From: Apis mellifera
Taxonomy: Eukaryota > Arthropoda > Insecta > Hymenoptera > Apidae
DNA: 64,000 bases
Assembly (NCBI RefSeq): GCF_003254395.2
Contig: NC_037638.1
Span: forward strand, 10,662,086-10,726,085
Direction: 5' to 3'
In this document: positions 1-12,190 of the stretch, piece after piece
Layout: every line of letters begins with the position of its first letter
Position numbering within the stretch: the stretch's first letter is position 1
The notes under the pieces: model-generated
What the model saw: the letters and a program-made list of their open reading frames with translations, nothing else
Database searches by the model: none
What the model was told of the DNA's origin: nothing
Translations under genes and position numbers: made by a program

Positions 1-1368
1 TAGTGATAAAATACTACAAAATGAATGGCATTGAATAATCTTTATGATATCGTTATATCGTGATAATATGATATTATTAGTCAAATTGCTAGTTTTATTT
101 AATAATCTTTTTCTAATCAATATTTTAAAATATATGTTTCTTATGATACCATTTCTTTTTGTTAAAATTTCACAGCAACGATAAATATTATATTGAAAGA
201 AAGAAAGAAAAAGTAACATCTTTTTTCAGATTCAAAATTAATATCGTTATATTAACGTCCTCGTTATCGCGTAATGATAACACGAATTTAATGTTTTATC
301 TATTTTTAATCTTACACACGCGTGTAATATTTCTAATCAATTAGTTTCATTTTTCTTCTTGTTATTATTATTATTTTAATTTATGCAAATTGATATTTTG
401 ATTAAAAGAATAAAATATGAATAAAAATTTATGTCAAGCATTATAATTTGCTTGGAATGTTTAAAATTCTTTACGTATTTTTGCATTTTTAAATTCTTTG
501 TAAAAATTTCGAATCTACGAAAATTATTTTTAAAGAACCATTCGTTTCGATCGTTTCGAAAAAGAAGAAAGAATCGATTCTATCTCGAGAAAATTACGAT
601 CGAATAAAAGTCATCTTGATAAATTCGCCCGTTCGCTTATTTACAGTTAAATGTCGTACATATAATTCACATTTGCGATAAGGAACTCGAACGAGACGGA
701 TCGAGAGACGCGTACGATTCGATCGATTATATTACGACAAAACTCGCCAACTCTTGATATTCTTTTTTTCGAGAGAAGACCGCCCATCCCCGGCGCGCTC
801 GTGCATTCCTCCTCTTTTCCTCTAGCCATTTAGGTTAGCTCGAGCGTGTCTCTTCGATTTCGGTCGCGGAGCGATAATGATAGTGCGGAGTTGGAGCAAA
901 GTTCGTCCGTCCGGCCATTTAATGCTTGTAATCATAGAGCGAGAGGGACGTCGGTGTTAATAACGCGTTTTCGATTCTGTCCGGAGTTGGAACGGACACC
1001 CACGCCATTCGATAGATAACGCGTCGTCATCGCGATGCAATACGAAAAAACCTTTCCATCCGCGCTCGCTCGTGCCGCCTAGTGTTTTTTATTCCGACCA
1101 ATCGCGGGCCTCGGCGAGCGACGCATGCGCGCTGATTCTGCTCCCATTTACGAAGAATGCGATTTGATTAATACGGTCGAACCACGGTATTGGCTCGGGG
1201 AATCTCAAGGGAAGAGACTGGATTAACTGTGTGTGTATTAAATTATTCTCGAATCGAAGAGAGAAGAGAACGGGTATAAATGGAATCATTCGAGTTATCG
1301 AAGTTTTTTCGAGTGAGAGAGATTTAATTCATCGGCGGTTATAACTTGGGTTGTTATTGCGAATGTTT

Positions 1369-1388
1369 ATGCAAATTTAAATTTGCAT
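1369..1388. promoter_or_regulatory. perfect 20-bp palindrome of two inverted POU octamers
   Basis: ATGCAAATTTAAATTTGCAT is its own reverse complement and consists of the canonical octamer ATGCAAAT, a TTAA centre and the octamer inverted. Another ATGCAAAT lies at 383-390, and several TATGCATA-type sites follow at 1492-1548. POU-domain factors bind this octamer; use here is inference. Confidence 0.6.
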
Positions 1389-1491
1389 GAATATAACTAT
1401 TGGAAATGGAATTGAAATAAAGATCTGTTGCATTCTTTGAATATTATAATATGTACTTACTTATTTTGCTTTTAATGCTTTATGTCTTTTT

Positions 1492-1548
1492 GCATACGTC
1501 TCTTATGCATTTTGTATGCATAAAAATGCATACAGTAGTAAATGCATA
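1492..1548. promoter_or_regulatory. cluster of ATGCAT/TATGCATA motifs
   Basis: Five GCATA or ATGCAT words occur within about 57 bp (near 1492, 1505, 1515, 1526 and 1542), including the palindrome TATGCATA. They lie about 110-160 bp from the octamer palindrome. They resemble half-octamer POU or homeodomain sites. Confidence 0.45.
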
Positions 1549-4105
1549 AATTTTCGCAGACTAGCCATTATAGAATACATTATTAATTATATTTTCCAAT
1601 TCTCTATAGCGCTATTACTTTAACATACTCGTGTTAATAACTCGTTAACAAAGGCGAAACGAAAGTTTTTGCAAAGGAAAATGTTGCTGGAAATTACTCG
1701 AGGAATCTCCAATTAACCGATATTCCGATAATATTTTTAAATCTTGTCTCTTTCCTTCAAAATTTTAAAGTAACATCCATCCGATTCTTATTGTTTCTTC
1801 GTCGATCGAGGAATTCGTTCGAGATAGATTTGTAATTTAGAATTTCCATTCCAGAATCGAACAAAATTTCTTTCACATTTCTTCCTCGACAAAAAAAGTT
1901 ACTATTTCTTTTTTCAAATATTTTAATATAAATTTTGATAGAGAAATTATTCCTTGAAATGGAGTGTTGCATAAATCGATCTTGGATCATTTGTGTTATT
2001 ATTTATTAATTGTTTGTCCAAAGATTAATAAATTGGAAATTTTACGATATTCTTTCGATTGAAGAGTCTAGTGAAAAACAAATAAATGCATGGCGCACAC
2101 ATTATCTTATTTATTCTTTCACATAGTATACAATCGGTTGAAAGAAATTTCCGCATTCCGTATAAACACGTAAAGTTTCTTTTACTTTGCATTTCTTTAT
2201 TAAATTTATAAAAAATGTCTTTGTCTCGAGCGTATTTCGAGATAATAGTTGATCGCGATACATATTGTCGTTTACTTATTATATTATCGTCAGATTATAA
2301 TTGTGCATTATATTTGAAAGATTGCTATGAAATGCAAGAGTAAATAAAATAAACACTTCGTTATATAATAATTTCACAGAGGCTTTCATATTGGAGGCTT
2401 TCATAGAGAAGAATGAATGCACAAAATTATAGCCTCGTACGAGATTTTCAAATTATAATTATTCGTTTCACCGACTTAAAAGAATTATTATATATAACCA
2501 AAATTTAAAAAATTCCTCCCCGTTTCGATCCAAAGATCCAAAGACGGAAATGAAATAATTGCAAGTCGAGTAACAACTCGTTGATATTTTTTTACCAAAC
2601 TCTCGAGATTCTCGTATATATCACGATTACAGGAATCATCAAGAAACGAAATCAGCTATATAGCGACAGCTTTATCGTTTGCTCTATTTATCGGGAAGGG
2701 AGGGGGGAGGAGGGACGCGAAAGATGAATGAAAAGCCGTGACAAGGAACGCGCGGCCATAGCGGTCGCAATAACGAAGCGTAACGCGCAGAAGCGAGCTC
2801 GCCGAATCAATCTGGCGAGGCCACACCCTCTGACCTAAAGCCGTTTTATCACGATAAATGCGCGGACAAATGTCAGCCGTGCGCGCACATTGTCAGCCAT
2901 TTTTGCCGGGAGCTTTCGGGCCGAGGACGTTGCGAAGAGCTTGCAAAATTCCATTCCATTCGATGATCCTAAAGATTTGTCTAAAGATCTCGTTGCGTTT
3001 TTTCTTTTTGCCAATTTTTATTTACGTAGAGATTTAATCCTTGGACAATTGTTGGGAACATTTTTCGAACGAATAGCTTGGGAGATCATCCGGGATTCCT
3101 CTCCACGCGCAAATTTCAATGTACGCGATTCGATACGGTAATAACGCGGATGAGAATATAGAAAAGAAAGAAAGGAGAGTTTCGATAACATCGGTGGCGT
3201 GTTTTAATCATCGTAATATCGAGGATGTATCCTAGATATTTTATCGATATAATTTCGAAAATAAATGTCGTGTAATTATACTCGTAGGTTAATTTAATTG
3301 TAACAAGGATTTTCTTTTTTCGAATTGGAAAGATAAGAATAAGAATGAGAAAAAAGTTTATATACGTAGATTCGATACGGATATTGATCGTTTAAAAAAA
3401 GAGATCAAATAATATTTTCTTTAAACGCAATTTCATTTATAAACCAACAAGGAAGCGTTATAAATTATAAGATATAAACGAAAAAAAGTTTTTGTTGGTA
3501 GTTAATCGTACTCAGAGAGACTTGAAAAAAATCGAATTATCTGTTTATACACTGATTATCGCGATACATTGTATCGTATCTTGAGAATTTTGATAAACAA
3601 GATTGGACGGACAAATAATTTACAGTACTATTTTTTTCTTTTTAACGAATTATAAATAATAAAATATCGATAAAGATAACAAAAGTGGAATTTCTACTTC
3701 CAAGATCTTTATTCATTATGCATTCAGATTCCCGTTTACTCCGATCCTATTAAATTTATTCTAGAATTAAATCGTTCTCATTAATAATAATTGCGATTAA
3801 TATTATTCTCTTGTAACGAATCAATGATAGACAATCTTTATTTAAGTTTTAATAAGAATTTTAAAACCCTTATTATTATTTCTACATATTCCCTCTTAAT
3901 GTTCTTCGAACAGATTCAGGAAACGGTTTGAGAATCGCGAAATCGCCGAAACTGGAGAGAAAAAAAAGATCAAGCCGTATAAAAGTTATACGGGAATAAT
4001 GATGACCATGCAACAACAGTGTCCTTTCTTGCGCGGCAAGCCGGTAATTTAGTTAAATGATGGCGCGAGATGGGCGACGCCTGTGGCCCCAACAACCTAC
4101 CATTC

Positions 4106-4155
4106 GAGAAGGAAGAGGAAGAGGAAGAGGAGAAGGAGGAGGAGGAGGAAGAAAG
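4106..4155. repeat. purine tract (GGA/GAA)
   Basis: Fifty bases of almost pure G and A. It creates long artificial frames on both strands (Arg/Lys-rich or Ser/Leu-rich). Confidence 0.9.
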
Positions 4156-6863
4156 TTTTTTGGGACCAAGAACGAAAAGAAAGAAACGTAGGAGGCGTGG
4201 CACAATCAAGGATTAAGCTCGGATGCAAATTTACGTTTCTCGAGAATCGTACTCTACTTGCTCCAAACGACTCCTCCCTCGAAAATCGATCAATTTCTCC
4301 TCGATGAAAAACTTTGCAAAACTTTTCGATCCATAACAACGATGAGGAGAGACGTAAGTGGAATGAAATTCGTTCGAAGAATTGGAGAAGAATCGAAGAA
4401 ATCAATCGTTCGTCGAATTTCGAAATAAGAGTTAAAAAGAAAACTGAAAACGTTCCACAAGTTTGCCGTTTTGATTGAAAGAACGATGGAAAGGAACATG
4501 TTGACGAAACTTGGTCGATCGATTGCGTGGGTAAGTGGATTGAAACTCGAGATGGGAATTGAACATTTGCAGAAACGTGGAAGAAAATTCGATATCCCGA
4601 GGAAAGTTTCACAAATTAATTATTTAATTTCGATTGAAATTTAGTCCACAATAATTTTCTTGAATTTAACATAATTTTAACTTCAATGATATTACGCTTT
4701 ATAACGAAAATAAATAATGTTACGATAACGTTCCAATTTAATTCGTTTATTTGCACGAGGAAAGGCAAATGCCTCGAGAAGCCTCTCCGAGAGCGGCACA
4801 GAGATCGTGATCGTAGAATCGCGAAAGCAAGAAGCCAGTAAACTCCGATCGATGACCTATATATCGAATATCTATTTATTTCGCAACATTGAATAGTTCG
4901 AACGAATGAAACGAGAATTGGCTTCGAGTTAAAGACAAAGGAGTGGAGTCAACATAAAGTCGTAAAGGAAGACAACTATGTCGTTCTGTAGCAAGGCGAG
5001 GCGACGATTTATTTAAGCGACGACAGAGGAGAGAAACAATACCGTTCGAGGAACGCGGTAATCTCTATACGTCTCGAAGGAGACCAAAAAAGAAATAACA
5101 ATAATTAATCCTTTAACTCGATGCTTGACAAGTGTCGAATGATGATAAAATACAATTTTCGTCATAAAATATATATATTTCTTTTCTCGTGAGCCTCTCC
5201 ACTTTCGGGGCAAAATTCCAATTCCTGTTATAAAATATCGAGGAAGGGACGTTTCAAATGATGGAAAGGTAAGAAATTCGTTTATGCACGAATTGAAATT
5301 TTGTCGAACGTCGATCGTTGCTCAGAGGATTCAGACGAGAGAAGACCTCTGTCTCTTCTCTCCTCCTCCTCCTCCTCTTCCCTTTTCGCGTTCGGTGTTC
5401 GAGGGGGCTGTACTGCCGCGGACACGTAGATTCTATCTTGCCATTCAACCGCCTAGGTAATAAAACTCTCGCGTCCATTATTTACTTGCATTATCGTTAC
5501 TTTACGCCCACGTGGACGCGCCACGTATTTATGGTGAAATTATTCAGCATTATTCCGGGAATATGAATAACGTGAAAGATACGGCCCACCGATAAACGGT
5601 ATAATTCGCTAAATTTTCAAAAGTACCAAAAAAGGGGGAGAGGAAGAATCGGGGAGGGGGAGAATTTTTTTTTAGCTGCTCAGCTGTTTTCGACGATTAA
5701 TTAACACTTTCTTGAGGATTGAAAACGCGCTAATTGACGCGCGATAAGATTGGAGAACATTGTGGATAGCATTAGAGATATTTTATTTTTGAAAATATAT
5801 ATTGTATTTATAAATCGTTTATTTTTTTCTTTAAGTTGTAGAATGAAAGTATTGAGAAAGAAAAGGCTGATTGACGAATGTTCAAAAGATTTGGAAATAT
5901 ATCTCGTTAGAGAATTATATAATATAGATGCATGTATTTGAATTAATATATCCAATATTTTTACATTTTGAGATATCCTAAGAAATTGAAAAACGATTAA
6001 TTTTATATATTTTCCTCGTTAGATATCTATCTGCATTTATCTACGTAACAAATATCCATATTTGAAAATTTATTAATTTAAAATCGAGAGAGGAATTTGA
6101 ATCATCGACTTTTAAAAGATGGAATTCTTCTATCAACATTGGAATTATTAAACATATCAATATCGAACTTGTACAAATTTTTCCTTTTGAAATTACTGAG
6201 AAAATACAGATATTTTCAGAGGGAAGAGAGGTTTGAAAAATATAATTTAGACTATCAATCATAAATACATATACGTGTACAATATAACCTAAAAATTTCA
6301 TTATTAATGAAATTCTTCTCAAGAAGAAACTATACCAGCATCAAAAATCTTTCTATTCTAACAATCAGATTTAAATGAATTAGTGAATTTTATTAATTCT
6401 TGCGTTATAAGCAACAAATCCTGCTCTATTTATTTTTACAACCGTTCGTATTGTGAAATATTTCAAACGCGCATTAAACAAAATCAAGATCAGTTTCTTT
6501 CGTCCACGGTTTTATTCCGCGCCACTTCAATTATACACCCATTCATACGTGAAATATTTATACACGCATTAGAGAGATCGGATTGGAGTGTTGTCCAAGT
6601 GTGCTCGATTCCGTCCATAGGTGAGAAGACGTTCCGAGAATACGAAGGAGAGACAGTGCGCGGCAGGGAACGAATTGCTTTCCACGAGGGGTATCATTGT
6701 TCCCCATACACATTTCGTAACTAGATTGGCATTTCTGATGCAAGTCGAGCTACACTGACCTTTAAACAACTTTCTTTAGGCTACGCGTGACTTGATCTCA
6801 GAACTCGGCTTCTCGGTTGCCTCGTTCACCTAGTTGATACTACCAGCGGTGTTACATATACAC

Positions 6864-6890
6864 ATATATATATATATATATATATATATG
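6864..6890. repeat. (TA)n microsatellite
   Basis: About 13 TA units; a (CTTT)n tract follows at 6979-7002. Confidence 0.95.
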
Positions 6891-6978
6891 TGCGTCTACA
6901 CGCTCCAAGTGCAAGAGGAACGTTCGAGGCGATTTCTGATACCTGCCTGATCGACAAATCGCCTTCGAATCAACTTAT

Positions 6979-7002
6979 TCTTTCTTTCTTTCTTTCTTTC
7001 CT
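6979..7002. repeat. (CTTT)n microsatellite
   Basis: Six tetranucleotide units followed by CCTTCCTT degenerate copies. Confidence 0.9.
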
Positions 7003-8900
7003 TCCTTGCTCCGCCATGACGGTGCACCGCGTCGAGATACCGCGTCTCGACAAATCGTCGTCACGCTATACGTATCGAGAGCTCTGTAACGCTTCTCTAT
7101 CTCGCGTGCTCCATCATTGCGACTCGATCCGATCGTCTCTCTGCGTGCAACTCTTTTTCTTTATAGAGGTTAAACTTGTACGGGATGATTAGCGATCCAG
7201 GTTGATTAGTTATCTCGTATTAGTGTGACGTATACGAATTGTTAATCGATTTGAATATATTTTCTAATATAATTGGGGAAAATTTTTAAATTTGTATTAT
7301 ATGATATGACATTTACTTTGAGTGTGAGATGTTTTTACTTTATGTGGGATGTGTGTTTGTTTGAGGTAATGATAAGCGTGATAGAAGAATCAACAGAATT
7401 TTAGGGGGAAAAAGAGCCCGAATGTTTGATTTATAAGATCATTACATTGACATTATGACGATCGATAACGCGACACTAGCGCCACGTGACTGTTAACTGT
7501 TATTTCAATATGCTTATAGGTATAATAGATATTTATTTCCTTATCTATTCGCACATTTCTTTGATCACTCGTTACTTGTAGTTTTTTCAATCTTCAAATA
7601 TTCGAGTTATTGTATTTTTTATTATAAATTATATTATTATTATAAATATGAATATGATATGGAAAAAGAAAATGATTGTGTCCACATATTATTGCATTGG
7701 ACGTGTCGATTTCGATAAGTTAAAAATAAAAGAAAGATGTGCACGTTTTACACGTTCTATATATTTGATGTATCTTTAGAAATAAAGATGCTAAGTTTGA
7801 AGATGTTCAATGTCACTTATCGTAGTGTCGATAACGATCAACAATTAACAGAGAAGAAGTAAGTGTTTTAATGAATTCTACTAAATGTAAGAATTTATTA
7901 CATTGTTAAATCTAAAAATTCTGTGAAAAGATATCTGCTAAATGATACGTTTAAACTTTAATCGATTTAAATATTTTTCAACATATACATTTCTTCTACC
8001 ACAATCTATCATTTACAAAGCTTGGAAAATTTTAGATTTCGTCCAACGCGTAATTGTTTAATATTAAAAAAAACAAAACATTTCAAAAATATGCTTGTTC
8101 CTATATTTTTTCACTAGGAAAAGTTTATCTACAATAAACGTAATAATAAAATGTAAAATATTCCAATAAAAAATTTATTAACGATACTCGTACGACAATA
8201 AATAACAAAAACCCGTATGAAAAAGTGTCTCTATAAGATTATACGACCTCATCGATTAATTCGTAATTACGAATGAATATGCATGACACGTACTTCCAAT
8301 TATTTCCTAACTTGCATTAATAAATATAAATTTCTCTTTTAATTTCGAAATCAATCACACTTTCGATCCGAGAGAATCGAACATCCTATAATAATAGTAC
8401 TCGCGTCACAAATAAGATAAAGAAAAATTACCAAATATCCCAGCCAACTTAACGTTTCTCTCTTCTCTTTTCTTTCTTTTTTTTCAAACCCTCGTTCAAA
8501 CATAGATTCGAATGCTGTGAAAGCGATAAAGTTTGTACAAGCTAGTTCAACGTAGGCGTACAATTTCGAAGAAAAGGCGTTAACGAGAATCGGGAGATAG
8601 ATCGTGTAAACGGGTGGGAAAGGAAGAGGGGGGGAGGAGAGGAGAAAGAGAGGTCGAGTGGAATTTTATTACGTTGGTATCGCAGGTATCGGCCCCCTTT
8701 TTCCCTAGGTAAACACCGTGAAATGGTATTCCGCGGTTAACCCTCCCTCCCTCCTTCCTCGTAACTGTGAAAGGTTAAGAGAGAGAGAGGGAGAGGGGTG
8801 AGCGTGGAGTTTGGCCACGCGTTGACTAACGTAACGCAAACTGTTGGCTGTCAAGCGGCGCGGTGGGAGGGCACGAAACAACGAAGATGTGCCCACGCGC

Positions 8901-8916
8901 GCACGTGCGCACGTGC
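8901..8916. promoter_or_regulatory. 16-bp palindrome with two CACGTG E-boxes
   Basis: GCACGTGCGCACGTGC is a perfect palindrome made of two CACGTG E-boxes 8 bp apart, within a CpG-dense stretch (8880-8920). CACGTG is bound by bHLH-PAS and Myc-type factors. There is no adjacent gene, so this would be a distal or intronic element if it is functional. Confidence 0.5.
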
Positions 8917-9247
8917 CTTTTAATATCCCATAATGCGTTGCATGTCCATATTCATTAAGTAATTTTCTGCCCTGAAAGTCACTGGCCGGGTAACAACGCG
9001 TATTCCTGTATATACACGACGAGGAGAAAGAGGAGGAGAGTAGTGGTTACCTACGTTTTAACCCCGATTTCTTTTCTTCAACAGATATATATATATTGAA
9101 AATTCGAGAATGTACATTGGCCTAGCGAAGATCCAATCCAAAGGTGTTCATATTCCTTTCAATTTACTTTCATGATGCATAATTTACTTATCCTCCTCAT
9201 CCGGCATGCATGGGACGAGAAGGGAGAGAGGAAGAGAGAAGGAGAGA

Positions 9248-9300
9248 GACGTCCAGGTCAGAGGATATTATTTTTCTCGGCGCATTGTCGCCTGGACGTC
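9248..9300. other. inverted repeat, 10-bp perfect arms, 33-nt loop
   Basis: GACGTCCAGG at 9248-9257 pairs perfectly with CCTGGACGTC at 9291-9300. Flanks are GA-rich on the left and CT-rich on the right, so weak pairing could extend outward. It could be a hairpin RNA or paired protein-binding sites. Confidence 0.55.
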
Positions 9301-9588
9301 CTTTGCTTTCCTCTGTTTCATATTTATGATATGACGGGGGGAGGGGGAGAGGTTGGCGGTGCCTGAGCGCATAAATTTTCGTGGCCTGTGGTTACGGTGA
9401 AATCGCGAGCAGCGGCGTGTCTCGCGTCCTATCGCCTCGTCCCGTGATTTTCTCGGGGCGAGCACGATTGTCTCGCGGTGTTCAAAGGGAGCGCGCGGAC
9501 GAATAATTTGGATGACGACAATTTGTCGGCGATGTGGTAACGGTAACGCGGCGTACGTGAGATCAGAGTTTTTTTGGGTGTGACCAAC

Positions 9589-9606
9589 CTCTCTCTCTCT
9601 CTCTTT
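9589..9606. repeat. (CT)n microsatellite
   Basis: Nine CT units in CpG-rich non-coding DNA. Confidence 0.9.
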
Positions 9607-11167
9607 CTGCATTTTTTTATATCGAATTTTCGCGAACGAACGAGTCCAGTCTCTTCTGGTTTCGTTTGTAAAAGAATGTACAAGTTTTCACGTTGAATGG
9701 AACAAACTTTTCTTTATTTCTTAATGAATCTAATTAATCGATCTTTCGTTTAAAATTATGTATATTAAATTGATTTATATATCTATCTGATCTATCAAAT
9801 TGGATCAATTTGGAAAAATAAATTAATAGAATTGCAAGAATTAGAATTCTTTCGTCGAAATATCATCTTGCTAAATGTGTACGAACTTTTAATAGGCATC
9901 CATCGTAGAAATATGACGACGACATTTGCTTGTAAAATGGAATATCGACAGCCCGCGAGAAGATCGAGGGCACGGCGAAGTCGCGTGGATGACCTCCTGG
10001 TTCCGACCGACGACGCGGTGCGCGACCGATGGGCAGGCTCGCCTGCCGCTTCATCATCGATCTCATTGTTAGACGTTCGTCTCACGCGATTCGCGCATCC
10101 CGTGAATCCACTCCCCACGTTAGGAACCACGTGTCGTATATTACACGAACATGCCGCATCCTCGTATAAATCTACGTGGAAACGACAAATTACCATTAAA
10201 TCGAACCGTGCTCTTCTCTTACATCGATTCGCTTGTATTCGATGAACTGATTTCTCTAAGTACAGGTGTCTTGTACAATTATACTTGTTTAAAGTATATT
10301 CACGCTTGTATTTATTATAATATTCGAATAATAATTAATATTATTAACATTCAAATTTCTTTTTTTTTTCGTTTAACGCATTCTCATTTTCGATTAATTA
10401 TCTTATCGATGTAATTTAACAATTTTCTTTTTTTCTTTTTACTCTGTAATATTTATAATTATTATCCTGTTGAAAGAAATATCTCGAAAATAATCAATTT
10501 ACATTCTAATTTATTTCAGGTTCGTAACACTTGAACCCGGGTTAAAGTTGCCCAATGCTGCCGATATTTCAACGGTACGATTCGCACCATCGACGCATTC
10601 TCGATACTCTCGATATTCTCGCAGTGACGATGCTGAAACGTTCGCTCGAAGCGCGCACGCGCGCGCTGGAACGAATAAAAGAATCGTTTAACTTTTTTGC
10701 CGAGGATCATTGGCGGTATTAACCCGATAATTCCCTCCGCGACGCGATATCCCTCCCGAGCCGAGCGAATGCTTTTTGCGCCGGCCGTTTCATTACATGG
10801 TGCCTTATTAAATTTCCAGGTGGAGCGCGGCGGATGATTCGTCGTCTCTCGTTCGGGTGCCTTGTGATCAACGATCGGGCCGCATCGTTCCACGCGCACG
10901 ATGATGGACGATCGTGCCCGAACATTGACGAAGTCCCGAGATTATCGTTATCGAGTCGGAGTTACGCAATAACGCGCATGAGTCACTGAAAAATCGTTGC
11001 AGGGTGATCCCTGTAGCGAAACCGGGATCACTCCTCTGGCAACGACGTGCCGCATTAGCGTGATTACACGCTTCGCTCGCAGACAAGTCAGCTGGTAGCT
11101 CCGTCCAACTTCCGTGCTACCTGGTCATCCCCCTTGTAATTTGCACCTGGTGCTTTGATTCTATCTA

Positions 11168-11196
11168 TTCTCTCTCTCTCCCTCTCTCTCTCTCTT
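11168..11196. repeat. (TC)n microsatellite with one CC interruption
   Basis: TC run of about 14 units at the left border of the CpG-poor patch that begins near 11.2 kb. Confidence 0.9.
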
Positions 11197-11649
11197 TGAA
11201 CGGTATCACGATAATACACCCACCCTGAATCGCGCCAACGTTAACATGCTTGAACAACTTGTCAACTTTTTATATATCACACTTTTATAAATTTTGATTG
11301 TGAGGTAAGAGTAGCTATTGTTACGCGATCATACGGATCATTCTCTTTTATTATAAATTATTATTTTAGATACTTAATTTATGATTTTTAATTAAGTATA
11401 TTTAATATTTATATATTTTTATGATATTTTGGAAACAAATTTAGTGATATACGATTTAATGTTTTTTATAGTGATTTATAGTGGGATAAATGGATGAAAG
11501 AGTAAGTATAAAACAGCATAAAATTTGTTACAGATTATGTAAGTATTAAGCTAGTAACATCTTTTTATTTATTATCTGCTATTACAGCCAATATATTTAA
11601 GCTTTCTGTGGATAGTTTTTAATAAATTTCTTCATTGATATTGAATGTT

Positions 11650-11908
11650 TTATATGCTTTGAAAATTAGAACATAATGTTCCATATGTTCCACATTCTGT
11701 ATCTTTGGGCGCAACATTTGATACCTTCAACATTTTATCTGGGATAATATCTGGGGCATTCAAAAACTGAACACAGTAATTAGGACACAGTAACTTATTC
11801 TATCTCATCATATATCTAACCCTATATTCTTGCTGTAATTCTACCCTGTACATCTACAATTAAGGTAACTTCCTTTGTCAATCCATTATGTTGATTCGTA
11901 TATTTCAT
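11650..11908 (-). pseudogene. possible decayed coding fragment in a CpG-poor patch
   Basis: On the minus strand, ATG at 11908 opens 28 codons (NGLTKEVTLIVDVQGRITAR) to a stop at 11822. After a short gap and a frame change, 49 codons run from 11799 to a stop at 11650, including VQFLNAPDIIPDKMLKVSNV and PKDTECGTYGTLCSNF. The amino-acid mix is protein-like, unlike the Arg/Ser-rich chance frames elsewhere, and the patch has unusually few CpGs. Two open stretches in different frames suggest a broken gene or transposon fragment. I do not recognise the family, and chance is not excluded. Confidence 0.3.
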
Positions 11909-12076
11909 AAAAGAGAGGAGAATAGAAAATAGTCTTTTTAATATTTTAATTACATTATCGATAAGTCAGGATTCCACGGATAGAATACATAAATCACATC
12001 GAAATATTAAATTTCAAAGTTCACTTGTAAGATTTTATTAGTAAAATGTATAAACAACAACAGGTTTTTCTGTATC

Positions 12077-12190
12077 GATAATTGAATAAGTATGATATAA
12101 TTTTGAATTATCTCACATTTCTCGATAAATGTGAAATTGATTGATAATAATACATTTTTTTTCCCGATATATCATACTTATTATTTAATC
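12077..12190. repeat. 114-bp foldback (nested inverted repeat)
   Basis: AATAAGTATGATATA at 12085-12099 is perfectly complementary to 12168-12182. Inside it a second perfect stem, TCACATTT with AAATGTGA around a 6-nt loop (CTCGAT, about 12112-12133), marks the apex, and ATTATC/GATAAT lies between. Outer flanks (12077-12084 and 12183-12190) pair partly. The element lies in a CpG-poor patch and could be a small foldback transposon remnant or a hairpin RNA source. Confidence 0.75.

Larger units (their letters stand above)
1..6863. other. non-coding, CpG-rich domain, first block
   Basis: Apart from the octamer cluster and the purine tract, no gene is supported. Bases 640-1090 and 2700-2960 are denser in GC and CpG and could be regulatory. 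Open frames up to 171 codons exist but follow simple or CpG-rich sequence and show no domain. Confidence 0.6.
7003..11167. other. non-coding, CpG-rich block
   Basis: Contains the E-box palindrome and the 9.25-kb inverted repeat. CpG-dense stretches at 8.6-9.6, 9.9-10.2 and 10.5-11.1 kb carry overlapping Arg-rich frames on both strands, which I regard as chance. No RNA gene was recognised. Confidence 0.55.

Noticed and set aside
4097..4612. 171-codon minus-strand open frame
   Set aside because: It is anchored in a purine tract that reads poly-Leu/Phe; composition is low-complexity and no domain is visible.
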